64,000 nucleotides of DNA from Candidatus Vecturithrix granuli (GCA_000739535.1 DF820469.1:159264-223263), one strand, 5' to 3'; shown: positions 33,210 through 43,016, counted from the first letter of the stretch. Notes: generated by a model not told the origin, from the sequence alone. Numbers and translations: made by a program.

Positions 33210-33487
33210 GATAGCCTCCAAGATTTAGCTATTTATTTAATTCCATAAGCATCGAATCATATTTAATATATCCGATTTTTTGTCAATAAATTTATTTCGA
33301 TAATGATAAAAGTAGAATGAAATTTCTTGTATTGTCCGATCTTCCAAATGTTTGGGGATTCCAGGAAAATTTCATAAATTTTCATCTTCCCCAAATCGTT
33401 TCTTGACATTTTGGCAATGGGTAAATATACTTTTTTTACTTGCTTTACTTAACCCTGTCTATAACCTCATAATCTTGTAAATAACTC

Positions 33488-34414
33488 ATGCGGCGTGTAG
33501 AAAATATGCAGCGATCTTATTGTCTGATTGTTCGTATTGTGTTGCGTGTCTGTATGCTTTTCAGTGTCCATGCCGGGATTTTCCTTACCTGTTCATGGGC
33601 GCAACAGCCCATTTTGCAACAGTTGGTGTATCTGAATATCCCGGCCTATAACCTGAATCTCTATACGCAATATGCGGATCAACGCTGGGAGCGATTATCC
33701 GTTCCGGTTGGAGTGGGGAGGGCAGCGGATCGGAAATATCAGACCCCGACAGGTCAGGGCGAACTTTATGTCAAGGCCACAGGCGTCACGTTTGAATATG
33801 GCTCGCAAAATCCCAAAGAACTGGTGGGAAAAACGATTACCCACTCAAACACCTTTGATAAAAATACATTGAAACCGATTACGATGAAAATGCCGAATGA
33901 CATGAAATCAATTTTCATGAGGATTAACAGCGATATTGACGCCCAATTTCATACCCGTTTCGTGCTGCACGAAACGACAGATTGGTACACCGTCGGAACC
34001 CCGGCTTCCAATGGGTGTATCCGAATCGACCGCGAAGATATGCATCGGTTGTATGCGGCGCTTGCTCCCTCGGTCTATGAAGGCCCCCTCCCTCAATCTG
34101 TTCCAATTACGATTTATTATGATGTCGCAGAATATTATCCTGAACAAAAAATGATGGTGTTACACGCCAACATTTACAATCGTCAAGTTGATTACGTATA
34201 TGAAATTTTACATGATTTGCAAGAAGCCGGCATTGACACGCGCTTGATGAATATGCCTGCTCTGGTCGAGATTGTGAATCAGGCTGAACAACAATTTCAC
34301 CAGGCGCTGCATACAATTCAAAGCCGCTTGAAGAAAGCTCCGTTTGACCGCTTGATTAAGGATCATGAAAAACAACTGCTGCACTTCACCTTTTATTTGA
34401 GATTTCAATATTAA
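33488..34414 (+). CDS. L,D-transpeptidase (YkuD domain)
   Basis: A 308-residue exported protein. A hydrophobic segment (CLIVRIVLRVCMLFSVHAGIF, residues about 11-31) is a signal peptide or anchor. The YkuD domain follows: substrate-loop region PVGVGRAADRKYQTPTGQGE, then the catalytic His and Cys motif HETTDWYTVGTP ... SNGCIRI (near residue 175). It cross-links peptidoglycan 3-3 or attaches lipoproteins to the wall in the periplasm. The C-terminal 100 residues form a helical tail. It is followed immediately by the EcfT gene (1-base gap). Confidence 0.85.
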   Translation: MRRVENMQRSYCLIVRIVLRVCMLFSVHAGIFLTCSWAQQPILQQLVYLNIPAYNLNLYTQYADQRWERLSVPVGVGRAADRKYQTPTGQGELYVKATGVTFEYGSQNPKELVGKTITHSNTFDKNTLKPITMKMPNDMKSIFMRINSDIDAQFHTRFVLHETTDWYTVGTPASNGCIRIDREDMHRLYAALAPSVYEGPLPQSVPITIYYDVAEYYPEQKMMVLHANIYNRQVDYVYEILHDLQEAGIDTRLMNMPALVEIVNQAEQQFHQALHTIQSRLKKAPFDRLIKDHEKQLLHFTFYLRFQY

Positions 34415-34415
34415 T

Positions 34416-35138
34416 GTGTTTATGCGTCTTGACCCTCGAACCGCGTTTTTAGCGACTGTTATGCTCATTCTGGCAACCTTCCAGAGCAATCAATATTTCA
34501 CACTGTTGATGCTTGGCTTGTTGTTTTTGCTTGTCTTGTTCAGCACTGGCACTCCGTTACGGATATATGTTCATAATCTTTCTTTGCTTACATGGCTTCT
34601 GGTGTTTACCTTTTTCGCGTATTTATGGGGAGAGGGATCATCTGATGTTCGTGACAACCTTGACGCAGGGCTGCAAGCAATCGGGCAGCTCAGCGTGGTT
34701 GTGGGTTGGGCAACCATCCTGGGGAACAGTGTATCCCCCTTAGCAATGGTCAATGGACTTGAACGTTTATTGCGTCCATTAGGTTTGGCGCGCCTGCCCA
34801 TTTCCAGATTTTCAATCATTGCCATGCTGAGTTTGCGGTTTATTCCTGTCCTATTGCAAGAAAGCCAACACCTGCTCGATGCCTATATTGCTCGCGGCAT
34901 CGAGATTCAGTGTGGCAGCATTATCACCCGTCTAAAAAACTATGCCTTGCTCTGCGGTCCATTATTCAGCAGCTTACTCCGGCGTGTTGAGCATGTTGCG
35001 TTGGCCATGGAAAGTCGCGCCTTTCACGCTGACGCCGAGCGCACGTCGTTCTATGAACTTCGTATGACGTGGTTCGACTACCTTATACTTATCGTGAGTT
35101 TCAGCATCCTGGTTTTTGTAATGGTTCATGATGAATAA
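34416..35138 (+). CDS. EcfT/CbiQ-type energy-coupling-factor transmembrane protein
   Basis: A 240-residue protein with five to six hydrophobic segments and two short Ala-Arg-Gly-like coupling motifs in the cytoplasmic helices (AYIARGIE near 159 and MESRAF near 201). It matches the T component of energy-coupling-factor vitamin/metal transporters. Start is GTG 34416 or ATG 34422. The usual ATPase pair and substrate-binding S component are not adjacent, so it either shares ATPases from elsewhere or works alone. Confidence 0.8.
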   Translation: MFMRLDPRTAFLATVMLILATFQSNQYFTLLMLGLLFLLVLFSTGTPLRIYVHNLSLLTWLLVFTFFAYLWGEGSSDVRDNLDAGLQAIGQLSVVVGWATILGNSVSPLAMVNGLERLLRPLGLARLPISRFSIIAMLSLRFIPVLLQESQHLLDAYIARGIEIQCGSIITRLKNYALLCGPLFSSLLRRVEHVALAMESRAFHADAERTSFYELRMTWFDYLILIVSFSILVFVMVHDE

Positions 35139-35503
35139 TATCAAGATTCAGCACGTTTTTCCCTTGACTTCTAGAAAAAAAGCAGAATAGCTGAAGATAT
35201 TATGATCGTGATGCTTGCATGTTGCGTCATCGTTTTATCACCGTTCATTCTTGTAAAGGAGTCAGAAATCTGCCAGGCTTCCGAAATCTAAAGGTCTTTT
35301 TCAGCTAATATCTTATAATGACAGTGAAACCGTAGATTTTCTTGCGTTGACAAAATTTTTCTTGCTTTTATTTCGTTTTTATGATGTGTTTTAGATACAT
35401 TCTCGTCATTCTTTCCGGATGATTGCAGAGATTGACAAATTTCACGGTGCGAGTGTGAGCACAATTTCAAACAGGTAACCTGACTTCGTAGAGGAAAATA
35501 CTT
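35139..35503. other. 365-base leader of the chemosensory operon
   Basis: It contains TTGACA at 35347-35352 without a strong -10 (TATTTC at 35369) and a fragment TCATTCTTGT-AAAGGAG (35245-35262) that faintly recalls the right end of the AACTACAAGAATGA family. No gene is evident. Confidence 0.35.
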
Positions 35504-38104
35504 ATGATGAGTGGAATAGATAAAGTTCTGGGGGATTTTATCGTTGAGTCACAAGAAAACCTCGAACGTCTGGATCATGAATTTGTTGCCTTAGAACATG
35601 ATCCGCAGAACAGTGAACTCCTTGCCAGCATTTTCCGAACGATTCATACGATTAAAGGCAGCGCAGGATTTTTAAGTTTGACCAATCTGGAACAAATCTC
35701 ACACTATGCGGAAGATGTGCTCGCCAAACTCAGAGATCATTCCTTAACCCTCAATACGGATATGATCACGACGTTGTTACATGCGATTGATTCGATCAAG
35801 ACTATTCTGGTTAATCTTGAAAAAACATCGGAAGAAGGGGAACTGGATGTACTCGATATTGTTATGGAACTCAGAAAAGTGGCGGAAAGCGCACAAAAGC
35901 CTTCGACGATTACTACTCCGCAAGAGCTTAATGAGTATGCGCTTGAAAAGTTACCAGAGCACGACAACAGCTCCATAGCCAAAGAGTTAAAACTTTCTGA
36001 AACGTTGGAAGCGTCGAACGTCGCTATTGAAGATACCCGTATTCATGTTGATGTTCATCTCCTCGATCAACTGATGAATATGACCGGTGAACTGGTGCTC
36101 TCACGGAACCAGATTGTGCAGTTTGCGAACACGATTGAGCAGCGCAACTTTCGTATGATTGTTCAGCGCATGAATGTTGTGGTCTCTGAATTACAAGAAC
36201 TGGTCATGAAAACCCGTATGCAGCCTGTGAAAAAAGTCTTAGGAATTTTTCCACGCCTCGTCCGCGATATGTCTAAGCTTCAGGGAAAAGATGTGATGCT
36301 AGTGATGGAGGGGCAAAATACCGAATTAGATCGAACGTTGATCGAAAGTATTAAAGACCCGTTAACGCATCTGGTGCGGAATGCCCTGGATCACGGGATT
36401 GAGCCTCCGGAGGTTCGCGCACAATTAGGGAAGCCGGCCACAGCGGTTATTACGGTGAAGGCCTATCACGAAGGCGGCCAGGTCGTAATTGAAATCACCG
36501 ATGATGGCGCTGGCATTTCTCTGGAAAAAGTGAAAGCCAAAGCCCTTCGTGAACGCCTTCTTACCCCTCAACAGGCTGAAGAGATGAGTGAGCGGGACCT
36601 CATTAACTTGATTTTCCGTCCGGGATTTTCGACCGCGGAAATCGTGACCAGCATTTCCGGTCGCGGCGTCGGAATGGATGTCGTTAAAAAGAATCTCGAT
36701 AAAATCGGTGGCGTCATTGATATTCAAACAAAGAAAGATCAAGGAACGACCATCAAGATTCGTATTCCGATTACCTTAGCGATCATCCCTGTTTTAATTA
36801 TCAAATCAGGCAATCATCCGTTTGCCATTCCTCAAGTCAATTTAGAAGAGTTACTGATGATCCAGACTGACAATCCAGACGAAAAAGGCATTGAACTCGT
36901 TCATGGCGCTGAAGTCTATCGTTTACGCGGGGAACTTCTTCCGCTTCTGCGTTTAAATACCATTTTGCGTCTGCCATCAGTCAAACAAGAAACCTCAGAA
37001 AATATTCATATTGTTGTCCTGTCTTCTGGCGATATACGTTACGGTCTCATTATTGACGAAGTTGGCGATACGGAAGAAATTGTTGTGAAGCCGTTAAGTA
37101 AACATATCAAGCAATTGCAATGTTATGACGGAGCGACCATCATGGGCGACGGGAAAGTTGCGCTGATTTTGAACATCAGCGGGTTGCTCAAAATCACGCA
37201 ATTAACGATGGAGACGCTGAAAAAGATTCAACAAACTGTTGGTGAAGAGGAAAAAACCAGGCAGGTCATAACAAGTAAAGCACAACAGCAAACCATCGTA
37301 TTATTCAAAATTGGCCAGCACGAGTATTATGGCGTGCCGTTAGCTTTTGTGGTTCGGTTAGAAAAATTTTCATCAGCGCAAATCGAACTTTCTGGCGGAC
37401 GCGAAGTGATGCAATATCGGCAAACGATTCTTCCGCTTCTGCGTCTTGAAGATTATCTGAACATTCCTCGTGCGCCTGATACAGGGATGCTGTCATTGAT
37501 TGTGTTTGCAATTGAAAAACAGATCGGCCTGGTGGTGAGTGAAATTTTGGATACCGTCGAAATCAGTACGCACATTGATACGGAGACATTTCAACAAAAA
37601 GGCATTCTGGGTTCGGCGATTGTGCAGGGACACTCAGTCTTGATTTTGGATGTGCACGGCCTCATTGAAATGGCCTATCCCACCTGGTATAAAAAATTCT
37701 TTACCAGCCAGTTGACCGAACAAGAACGAGAAAATACGCGCATCTTGCTCGTGGAAGATTCGTCATTTTTCCTGAATATTGAAAAATCCTATTTGGAAGC
37801 GGCTGGTTATCAGGTATTTACAGCGCAGAATGGAAAGGAGGCTTTGGAAAAACTTGAACAAACTCCTATTGATGTGGTCGTGACGGATCTTGACATGCCC
37901 GTGTGTAATGGGTATGACTTCACCCGAGCCATCAGAGCACGTGAACAATGGAAGGCAATGCCGGTTATGGCGTTAACCGCGTTATCGGGAGAAAAAGATC
38001 GCGAAAAAGGCATGGAAGCCGGAATTGATGAATACCAGATTAAATTGAATCGTAATGAGGTGCTGAGAGCACTTGAACTGCTAATTTTACGAAAACGAGG
38101 ATAA
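35504..38104 (+). CDS. cheA: Hybrid chemotaxis histidine kinase CheA with receiver domain
   Basis: An 866-residue cytoplasmic kinase. The HPt domain carries the phosphorylated His48 (RTIHTIKGSAGFL). The dimer/HATPase region has N-box LTHLVRNALDHGIE, G1 DDGAGIS and G2 SGRGVGMDVV. There are then two CheW-like domains (about 415-545 and 570-700) instead of one. A C-terminal receiver from about 738 has DSSFF acid pocket, TDLDMPVCNGYDF with the phospho-Asp and an atypical final Lys region (YQIKLN). The CheA-receiver layout is common in gliding or pili-linked pathways (FrzE/ChpA-like). It is first in an operon with CheW and an MCP. An AGAGGAAA site precedes the start. Confidence 0.93.
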   Translation: MMSGIDKVLGDFIVESQENLERLDHEFVALEHDPQNSELLASIFRTIHTIKGSAGFLSLTNLEQISHYAEDVLAKLRDHSLTLNTDMITTLLHAIDSIKTILVNLEKTSEEGELDVLDIVMELRKVAESAQKPSTITTPQELNEYALEKLPEHDNSSIAKELKLSETLEASNVAIEDTRIHVDVHLLDQLMNMTGELVLSRNQIVQFANTIEQRNFRMIVQRMNVVVSELQELVMKTRMQPVKKVLGIFPRLVRDMSKLQGKDVMLVMEGQNTELDRTLIESIKDPLTHLVRNALDHGIEPPEVRAQLGKPATAVITVKAYHEGGQVVIEITDDGAGISLEKVKAKALRERLLTPQQAEEMSERDLINLIFRPGFSTAEIVTSISGRGVGMDVVKKNLDKIGGVIDIQTKKDQGTTIKIRIPITLAIIPVLIIKSGNHPFAIPQVNLEELLMIQTDNPDEKGIELVHGAEVYRLRGELLPLLRLNTILRLPSVKQETSENIHIVVLSSGDIRYGLIIDEVGDTEEIVVKPLSKHIKQLQCYDGATIMGDGKVALILNISGLLKITQLTMETLKKIQQTVGEEEKTRQVITSKAQQQTIVLFKIGQHEYYGVPLAFVVRLEKFSSAQIELSGGREVMQYRQTILPLLRLEDYLNIPRAPDTGMLSLIVFAIEKQIGLVVSEILDTVEISTHIDTETFQQKGILGSAIVQGHSVLILDVHGLIEMAYPTWYKKFFTSQLTEQERENTRILLVEDSSFFLNIEKSYLEAAGYQVFTAQNGKEALEKLEQTPIDVVVTDLDMPVCNGYDFTRAIRAREQWKAMPVMALTALSGEKDREKGMEAGIDEYQIKLNRNEVLRALELLILRKRG

Positions 38105-38111
38105 AAAGTCT

Positions 38112-38566
38112 ATGCAGACACAAAAACAACAACAAACAAGAACAGATATCGTTCAACTTGCTACCTTTTTTTGGGAGAAGAGCTTTTCGGCGTTGACACC
38201 TTACGGGTTCAGGAAATCCTGACATATCAGGAAATCACGTCTGTCCCGCTGGCTCCTGATTATGTTAGAGGATTAATTAACCTGCGCGGACAAATTGTCA
38301 CGGTGATAGATCTCCGCTGCCGGTTAGGATTTGAAAAATTAGAGCAGGAACGATCGAGTATGAACCTCATAGTTAATTCTGATGAAGGCTTAATGAGTTT
38401 ACTGGTTGATAACATTGGCAATGTGCTCGATATCCCTGCCAATCGCTTACTTCCTCCTCCGGGCACGATTCGTGGAGTGGCGGTGCATTATATTAAAGAA
38501 GTCTGCCAATTGGAAGATGATTTGCTGATCGTGCTGAATTTACAGAACATTTTGCAACTCAACTAG
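38112..38566 (+). pseudogene. cheW: CheW adaptor gene with one-base frameshift in a T run
   Basis: From ATG 38112 (7 bases after cheA) the reading frame gives a polar start and VQLATFF, then shifts. Adding one T to the T7 run at 38166-38172 restores LGEELFGVDTLRVQEILTYQ and a full 151-residue CheW with INLRGQIVTVIDLRCRLG. The residues after the run are fully family-like, so the gene is intact except for this base. It may be a sequencing or assembly miscall, or real slippage. CheW couples receptors to CheA. Confidence 0.8.
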
Positions 38567-38626
38567 CCCAGAGATCTGGCAAGTCTCACGTCTTTCCGGA
38601 GATAAAGGTTTTGATGAGATACGGCT

Positions 38627-40348
38627 ATGGGGATAAAGCATCTCGGAACAAAACTGGTGGTTGAAATTATCGTTGTCATTCTTGTGGTGATGACAGTATT
38701 CGGATTTCTGAATGGCCGGCAGCAACAGCAAAAATTTACTGACGTATTGCAAGCCAAAATCATGCGAACAATAGATCAATTACAACTCACGCTGGGGATG
38801 TCGCTCTGGGATATGAATCTGCCCCAAATCTACCTGATTATGAGGTCTTATCTTGCAGATCCTGACATCCTGGCGATTCGGCTCATGGAAGGCGAAAACC
38901 TGATATCCTCCTTGACCAAAGATCCACATACGCTTCAAGTTATTGAGAATGTGGATTCCTCTGCTCAAGAACCGTTATATCCGAATACCATAACTCAGCA
39001 GGCCGATATCGTGTACAACGATCAATATGTTGGAACATTAAAAGTCACATTTTCACGCCAGTTTATTACGTCACAGGTCAAAGGAATCATCACTTTCATG
39101 GGGAGTATTCTTGCGATTTTGATTGGTATCGAAGCTGTTATCCTCTTCCTATTAATCAAACGGAATGTTTCCACGCCGTTGAGGGTGATTGTAAATGTTG
39201 CTCGGAAAATTGCCGAAGGCGATATCCAGGCGCAACTGACCTCGATTCCCTCTCAAAATAATGAAATCGGAGAGTTACACGCGACATTTCAGGACATGAT
39301 TACCTATTTTCAAGCCGTCGGACATATCGCCAGGAACATTGCCATGGGGAATATTCGCGAGCAAATTACTCCTCGGACAGAATCTGATTATATCGGGAAA
39401 GCCTTGCAGCAGATGATTACATACTTACAGGAAATTGTGCAGATGGCGACTGCGATTGCCAGCGGCGACTTCCAGCAAGAAATCACTCCCCAAAGCGACC
39501 AGGATACGCTGGGACATGCTTTTCGGGAGATTAGATCGCTCCGCCGGACGATTCTCGAAATTCAACAAGGGTCAGGATTGCTGAGTCAGGCTTCTGCGAA
39601 TTTGAAGCAGATCAGCGAAGAAATGACGACCGGAGCAGATGCCACGTTCCGGCAGGTTCACATTGTATCTTCAACCAGTGAAGACATCAGTCAAAACATG
39701 ATGTATGTGTCAACCGCTATGAGCGAATTATACGCGAGCATTCAGGAAATTTTCCGAAATATCTCCGATATGGCCGGGATGTTGACAAGCGCGGTCGAGA
39801 TGATGAACACATCAAATGCGACCATGAGTTCGTTAGAAGCCCAATCGCACGAAATCGGAGAAATTATTCGACTGATTGCTGACATCAGTCAACAAACCAA
39901 TCTGCTGGCGCTGAATGCGGCCATTGAAGCCGCGCGGGCCGGAGAGCACGGCAAAGGGTTTGCTGTCGTTGCGACAGAAGTTAAAGAACTTGCACGAGAA
40001 ACGGCGCGTTCGGCTGAGGATATTACGCAAAAAATTCAGGCGATCCAGAGCAGAAGCCAGGAAAGCTCGGAGGCTCTTCTGAATGTATCCGGGCTAATTC
40101 ATCAAGTCTATGAGATGTCGGTCCTGATTGCATCAGCCATAGAAGAGCAAAACGCCACCACGCAAGAGATTTCGCATAATATTTTAGCTGCGACGAAAAA
40201 AAGCGATGACGTGGCCAAAGCGATCAATGATGTCAAAAATGTTGCAGAAGAGAGTTCCAAATGCACTCTGGTAGTGCAACAATCCTCTGAAGATCTTGTT
40301 AACCTGGCCGAACAACTTCAGACTGTGATTGCCGGATTCAAAATTTAA
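38627..40348 (+). CDS. Methyl-accepting chemotaxis protein
   Basis: A 573-residue receptor: membrane segment 1 (residues about 10-30), a roughly 135-residue periplasmic sensor without a recognised family, membrane segment 2 (about 167-187), HAMP (STPLRVIVNVARKIAEGDIQ), and two further HAMP-like repeats (GNIREQITPRTESDYIGKAL, GDFQQEITPQSDQDTLGHAF). The cytoplasmic signalling hairpin has QQTNLLALNAAIEAARAGEH as its tip. It is co-transcribed with cheA and cheW and should feed this pathway. Confidence 0.9.
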   Translation: MGIKHLGTKLVVEIIVVILVVMTVFGFLNGRQQQQKFTDVLQAKIMRTIDQLQLTLGMSLWDMNLPQIYLIMRSYLADPDILAIRLMEGENLISSLTKDPHTLQVIENVDSSAQEPLYPNTITQQADIVYNDQYVGTLKVTFSRQFITSQVKGIITFMGSILAILIGIEAVILFLLIKRNVSTPLRVIVNVARKIAEGDIQAQLTSIPSQNNEIGELHATFQDMITYFQAVGHIARNIAMGNIREQITPRTESDYIGKALQQMITYLQEIVQMATAIASGDFQQEITPQSDQDTLGHAFREIRSLRRTILEIQQGSGLLSQASANLKQISEEMTTGADATFRQVHIVSSTSEDISQNMMYVSTAMSELYASIQEIFRNISDMAGMLTSAVEMMNTSNATMSSLEAQSHEIGEIIRLIADISQQTNLLALNAAIEAARAGEHGKGFAVVATEVKELARETARSAEDITQKIQAIQSRSQESSEALLNVSGLIHQVYEMSVLIASAIEEQNATTQEISHNILAATKKSDDVAKAINDVKNVAEESSKCTLVVQQSSEDLVNLAEQLQTVIAGFKI

Positions 40349-40778
40349 GTCGCACCAGAAATAGAGAAGCAAGATGAATTACTTGACAAGAGGTGACGTT
40401 TTTTCTTAGATAATCTTGAGACAGAACGTCAGATCTTCTTGACGAGATGCCATCAGCGTTTTAATCTTTAATTGTATTGACATGCAAGGTTATGGACATT
40501 TTTCGGAGTGCCAAAGCTCTGCTTTGGCCGCGCAAGCAGAGCTTGCACACTCCGGAGAGCGTGTCCATAACCTTCTGTGTCATTACATTTAATTAAAAGA
40601 GGGATAAGAGTTGTCAATTACTGTTTTGTTAAAATTTGAATGACGGGTCGAGAACTATGAACTTGTTATCTCAACTTTGACAAAGCACTACTAACAACAG
40701 TTACATTCAGGAAATGAGCGTAAATATCATGCACAAAAAATTGCGCTTGTGCGTTGGAGTTTGCGTTTAAGCTACCTT
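40349..40778. other. 430-base spacer before the CheB pair
   Basis: TTGACA (40383-40388) followed by TTAGATAAT (40406-40414) may be a promoter for the two CheB genes. A CGGAGTGC-family hairpin lies at 40504-40554. No coding frame is convincing. Confidence 0.4.
40504..40554. repeat. CGGAGTGC-family hairpin, copy 2
   Basis: CGGAGTG (40504-40510) pairs with CACTCCG (40548-40554), and an inner AGCTCTGCTTTGG / CAAGCAGAGCTT pairing resembles copy 1 at 1021-1077. Confidence 0.6.
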
Positions 40779-41831
40779 ATGAAAAAACCAATAAAGGTAC
40801 TCGTTGTTGACGATGCCATTGTTGTGCGTATTCTTGTTGGAAATACGATTTCGAAAGAGCCTGATCTTGAATTTGTCGGCAAAGCCGAAAATGGAAAAAT
40901 CGCTCTCGAAAAAATTGATGAACTGCACCCCGATGTGGTTGTACTGGATATTGAAATGCCAGAAATGGATGGGTTAGAAGTATTGAGAGTGCTGAAAGAA
41001 CGCAAAACACCCACAAAAGTCATTATGTTTAGCACCTATACCACGGTTGGGGCGACGCATACATTTGAGGCTCTGGAACTCGGGGCGGTGGATTTTGTTC
41101 CGAAACCTTCCAGTTCAGGATTCTCAAAAGGATTCGAAAAAGTGCGCGAGGAATTGCTGGCGAAAATCAAATTTATCGGCAGTTCCGATTCAGCCCAACC
41201 GATGCCGAAGATTCGTCGCAGTTCATCCTCCATTATCAGCAGTGCGTCAACCGGGTTTGAGGTGATCGTGTTTGAAGGTGGGATGGGTGCTCCCAAAACG
41301 TTTATGAATATTATCCCGCAGCTTCCCGAACAACTTACGTCCGGCATCCTGATTTTTCAATCCATGTTTGCCGGATTTGCCGAACAATTTGTCCGACGCC
41401 TCGCCAAAAGTGCACATATTCCGATTAAGGCCGGAGAACATGACGATGTCATCCAACCTGGTCATGGTTTCGTGTTATTTGGCGATCAGTATGTCGCGAC
41501 AAAACGCTCAGGAACAACGCTGCAACTTGCCTTCCGTGAAAAAGATGAGGCCGAAAAATATGGGTCTGTTCCACGTATTCTGTGTGAATCGATTGCGAAA
41601 ACCTGTGGGAAAAAAGCTATCGGGGTCATTCTCTCCGGAGCAGGAGAAGGGAACCTTGAAGGCATTCAGGCCATGAAGAACCAGGGCGCCTTGATTTTTG
41701 CTGAAGAGCCATCATCCTTAATCGGTCAGGAGATTTTAAACCAGTTTATCGAGAAATCTCTGATTGATGAGATTGTTCAAAGTCAAGAACTCGTGCCAAC
41801 ATTAACCCGGTCGCTTGGACTCTCGAAATAA
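40779..41831 (+). CDS. CheB-like response regulator with inactive methylesterase domain
   Basis: A 350-residue paralogue of CheB. The receiver is intact (VVDDA, phospho-acceptor Asp57 in LDIEMPEMDG, conserved Lys in FVPKP). The CheB effector domain aligns over its whole length, but all three catalytic residues are replaced. The Ser of the S-T-G-G motif is Gly (FEGGMGAP, near 168), the His of QHM is Ser (FQSMF), and the Asp of G-M-G-x-D-G is Gly (SGAGEGN). It should still bind but not demethylate receptors, perhaps competing with or guiding the active CheB encoded 72 bases downstream. ATG 40779 is taken over an upstream GTG-type extension. Confidence 0.85.
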   Translation: MKKPIKVLVVDDAIVVRILVGNTISKEPDLEFVGKAENGKIALEKIDELHPDVVVLDIEMPEMDGLEVLRVLKERKTPTKVIMFSTYTTVGATHTFEALELGAVDFVPKPSSSGFSKGFEKVREELLAKIKFIGSSDSAQPMPKIRRSSSSIISSASTGFEVIVFEGGMGAPKTFMNIIPQLPEQLTSGILIFQSMFAGFAEQFVRRLAKSAHIPIKAGEHDDVIQPGHGFVLFGDQYVATKRSGTTLQLAFREKDEAEKYGSVPRILCESIAKTCGKKAIGVILSGAGEGNLEGIQAMKNQGALIFAEEPSSLIGQEILNQFIEKSLIDEIVQSQELVPTLTRSLGLSK

Positions 41832-41903
41832 TCCCACACGTAACGCGTGTAACGTTCTGTAGTGATCTGCGTACAAGACGTTTTACCTCGTTGCGTGAAT
41901 GAT

Positions 41904-42959
41904 ATGATGACAAAAGCGTCGTTACGAGTACTGATTGTTGATGATGCCGTGGTGTTCCGTCGAGGAATTTCTGAGATGCTCTCAGATGTGCCGTATATTG
42001 AAGTTGTTGGCACAGCTGCCAATGGAAAAATCGCACTGATGAAAATTCCATCGCTCAAACCGGATGCCATGATTTTGGACGTGGAAATGCCGGAGATGGA
42101 TGGCATTGAAACCTTAAAGGCCCTGAGAGAACTGCACCCATCCATTAAAGTGATTATGTTGAGCATCCACACCACGCGGGGAGCCGAGAAGACATTGGAA
42201 GCCCTGTCCCTCGGAGCGATAGATTTTGTTGAAAAACCCTCAGGTTCAAATGATTATCGCACCCATTTTCAAACAATCCGCGGCGATCTGCTGCCAAAAC
42301 TGCGATTGCTGAAACTCCAACAATCCTTTCAATTGCCTGAAAAACGACAGGTACCGCCCAAACAACGTACAACTTCTATTCGTCACCAGGATTGTGAAAT
42401 CATTGCCATTGCCAGTTCGACCGGAGGACCAAATGCGCTCAATGTGATTCTGCCGGATATTGTAACGAACGCCAATGTCGGAATCTTAATCGTGCAACAC
42501 ATGCCGCCTTTATTTACCAAACAATTTGCTCTGTCTCTGGATCAGAAATTAACCTATACTGTTTGTGAAGCCTCGACCGGCGATGCCGTCAGTGCCAATA
42601 CGATCTTTATTGCTCCGGGAAATTATCACATGATAGTCAGACAAGTCGGAAAAGACCATCGGATTGCATTGCACCAGGGGCCACTTGAAAACGGATGCCG
42701 CCCCTCAGCCGATGTTCTTTTTCGATCGGTCGCAGAAATTTATGGCAAGAAGGCACTTGGAATTGTCTTAACCGGAATGGGCAAAGATGGGTTAGAAGGA
42801 GTCAAAGCCATGAAAGCGCGCGAAGCAACCATTATCGCGCAGGATAAAGATACTAGTATCGCCTGGGGCATGCCGCGCAGCGTCGTTGAAGCCGAACTTG
42901 CCGATTACGTGCTCCCACTGCAGGAAATCGCCCAGGCCGTCAATACTATCGTATCGTAA
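41904..42959 (+). CDS. cheB: CheB protein-glutamate methylesterase
   Basis: A 351-residue response-regulator methylesterase. The receiver has VDDAVVFRRG and phospho-Asp in LDVEMPEMDG, with Lys in FVEKPSG. The effector keeps the triad: ASSTGGPNAL (Ser), IVQHMPPLF (His) and LTGMGKDGLEG (Asp). It removes methyl groups from chemoreceptors when phosphorylated by CheA. No cheR methyltransferase is found in this cluster. The start is one of two adjacent ATG codons (41904/41907), without a strong ribosome site. Confidence 0.9.
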   Translation: MMTKASLRVLIVDDAVVFRRGISEMLSDVPYIEVVGTAANGKIALMKIPSLKPDAMILDVEMPEMDGIETLKALRELHPSIKVIMLSIHTTRGAEKTLEALSLGAIDFVEKPSGSNDYRTHFQTIRGDLLPKLRLLKLQQSFQLPEKRQVPPKQRTTSIRHQDCEIIAIASSTGGPNALNVILPDIVTNANVGILIVQHMPPLFTKQFALSLDQKLTYTVCEASTGDAVSANTIFIAPGNYHMIVRQVGKDHRIALHQGPLENGCRPSADVLFRSVAEIYGKKALGIVLTGMGKDGLEGVKAMKAREATIIAQDKDTSIAWGMPRSVVEAELADYVLPLQEIAQAVNTIVS

Positions 42960-43016
42960 TCGTTTGGGTGGCATGGATGATCCCTCTCCGGGTAGCGACA
43001 GGTGGTGTTGGGCTGA

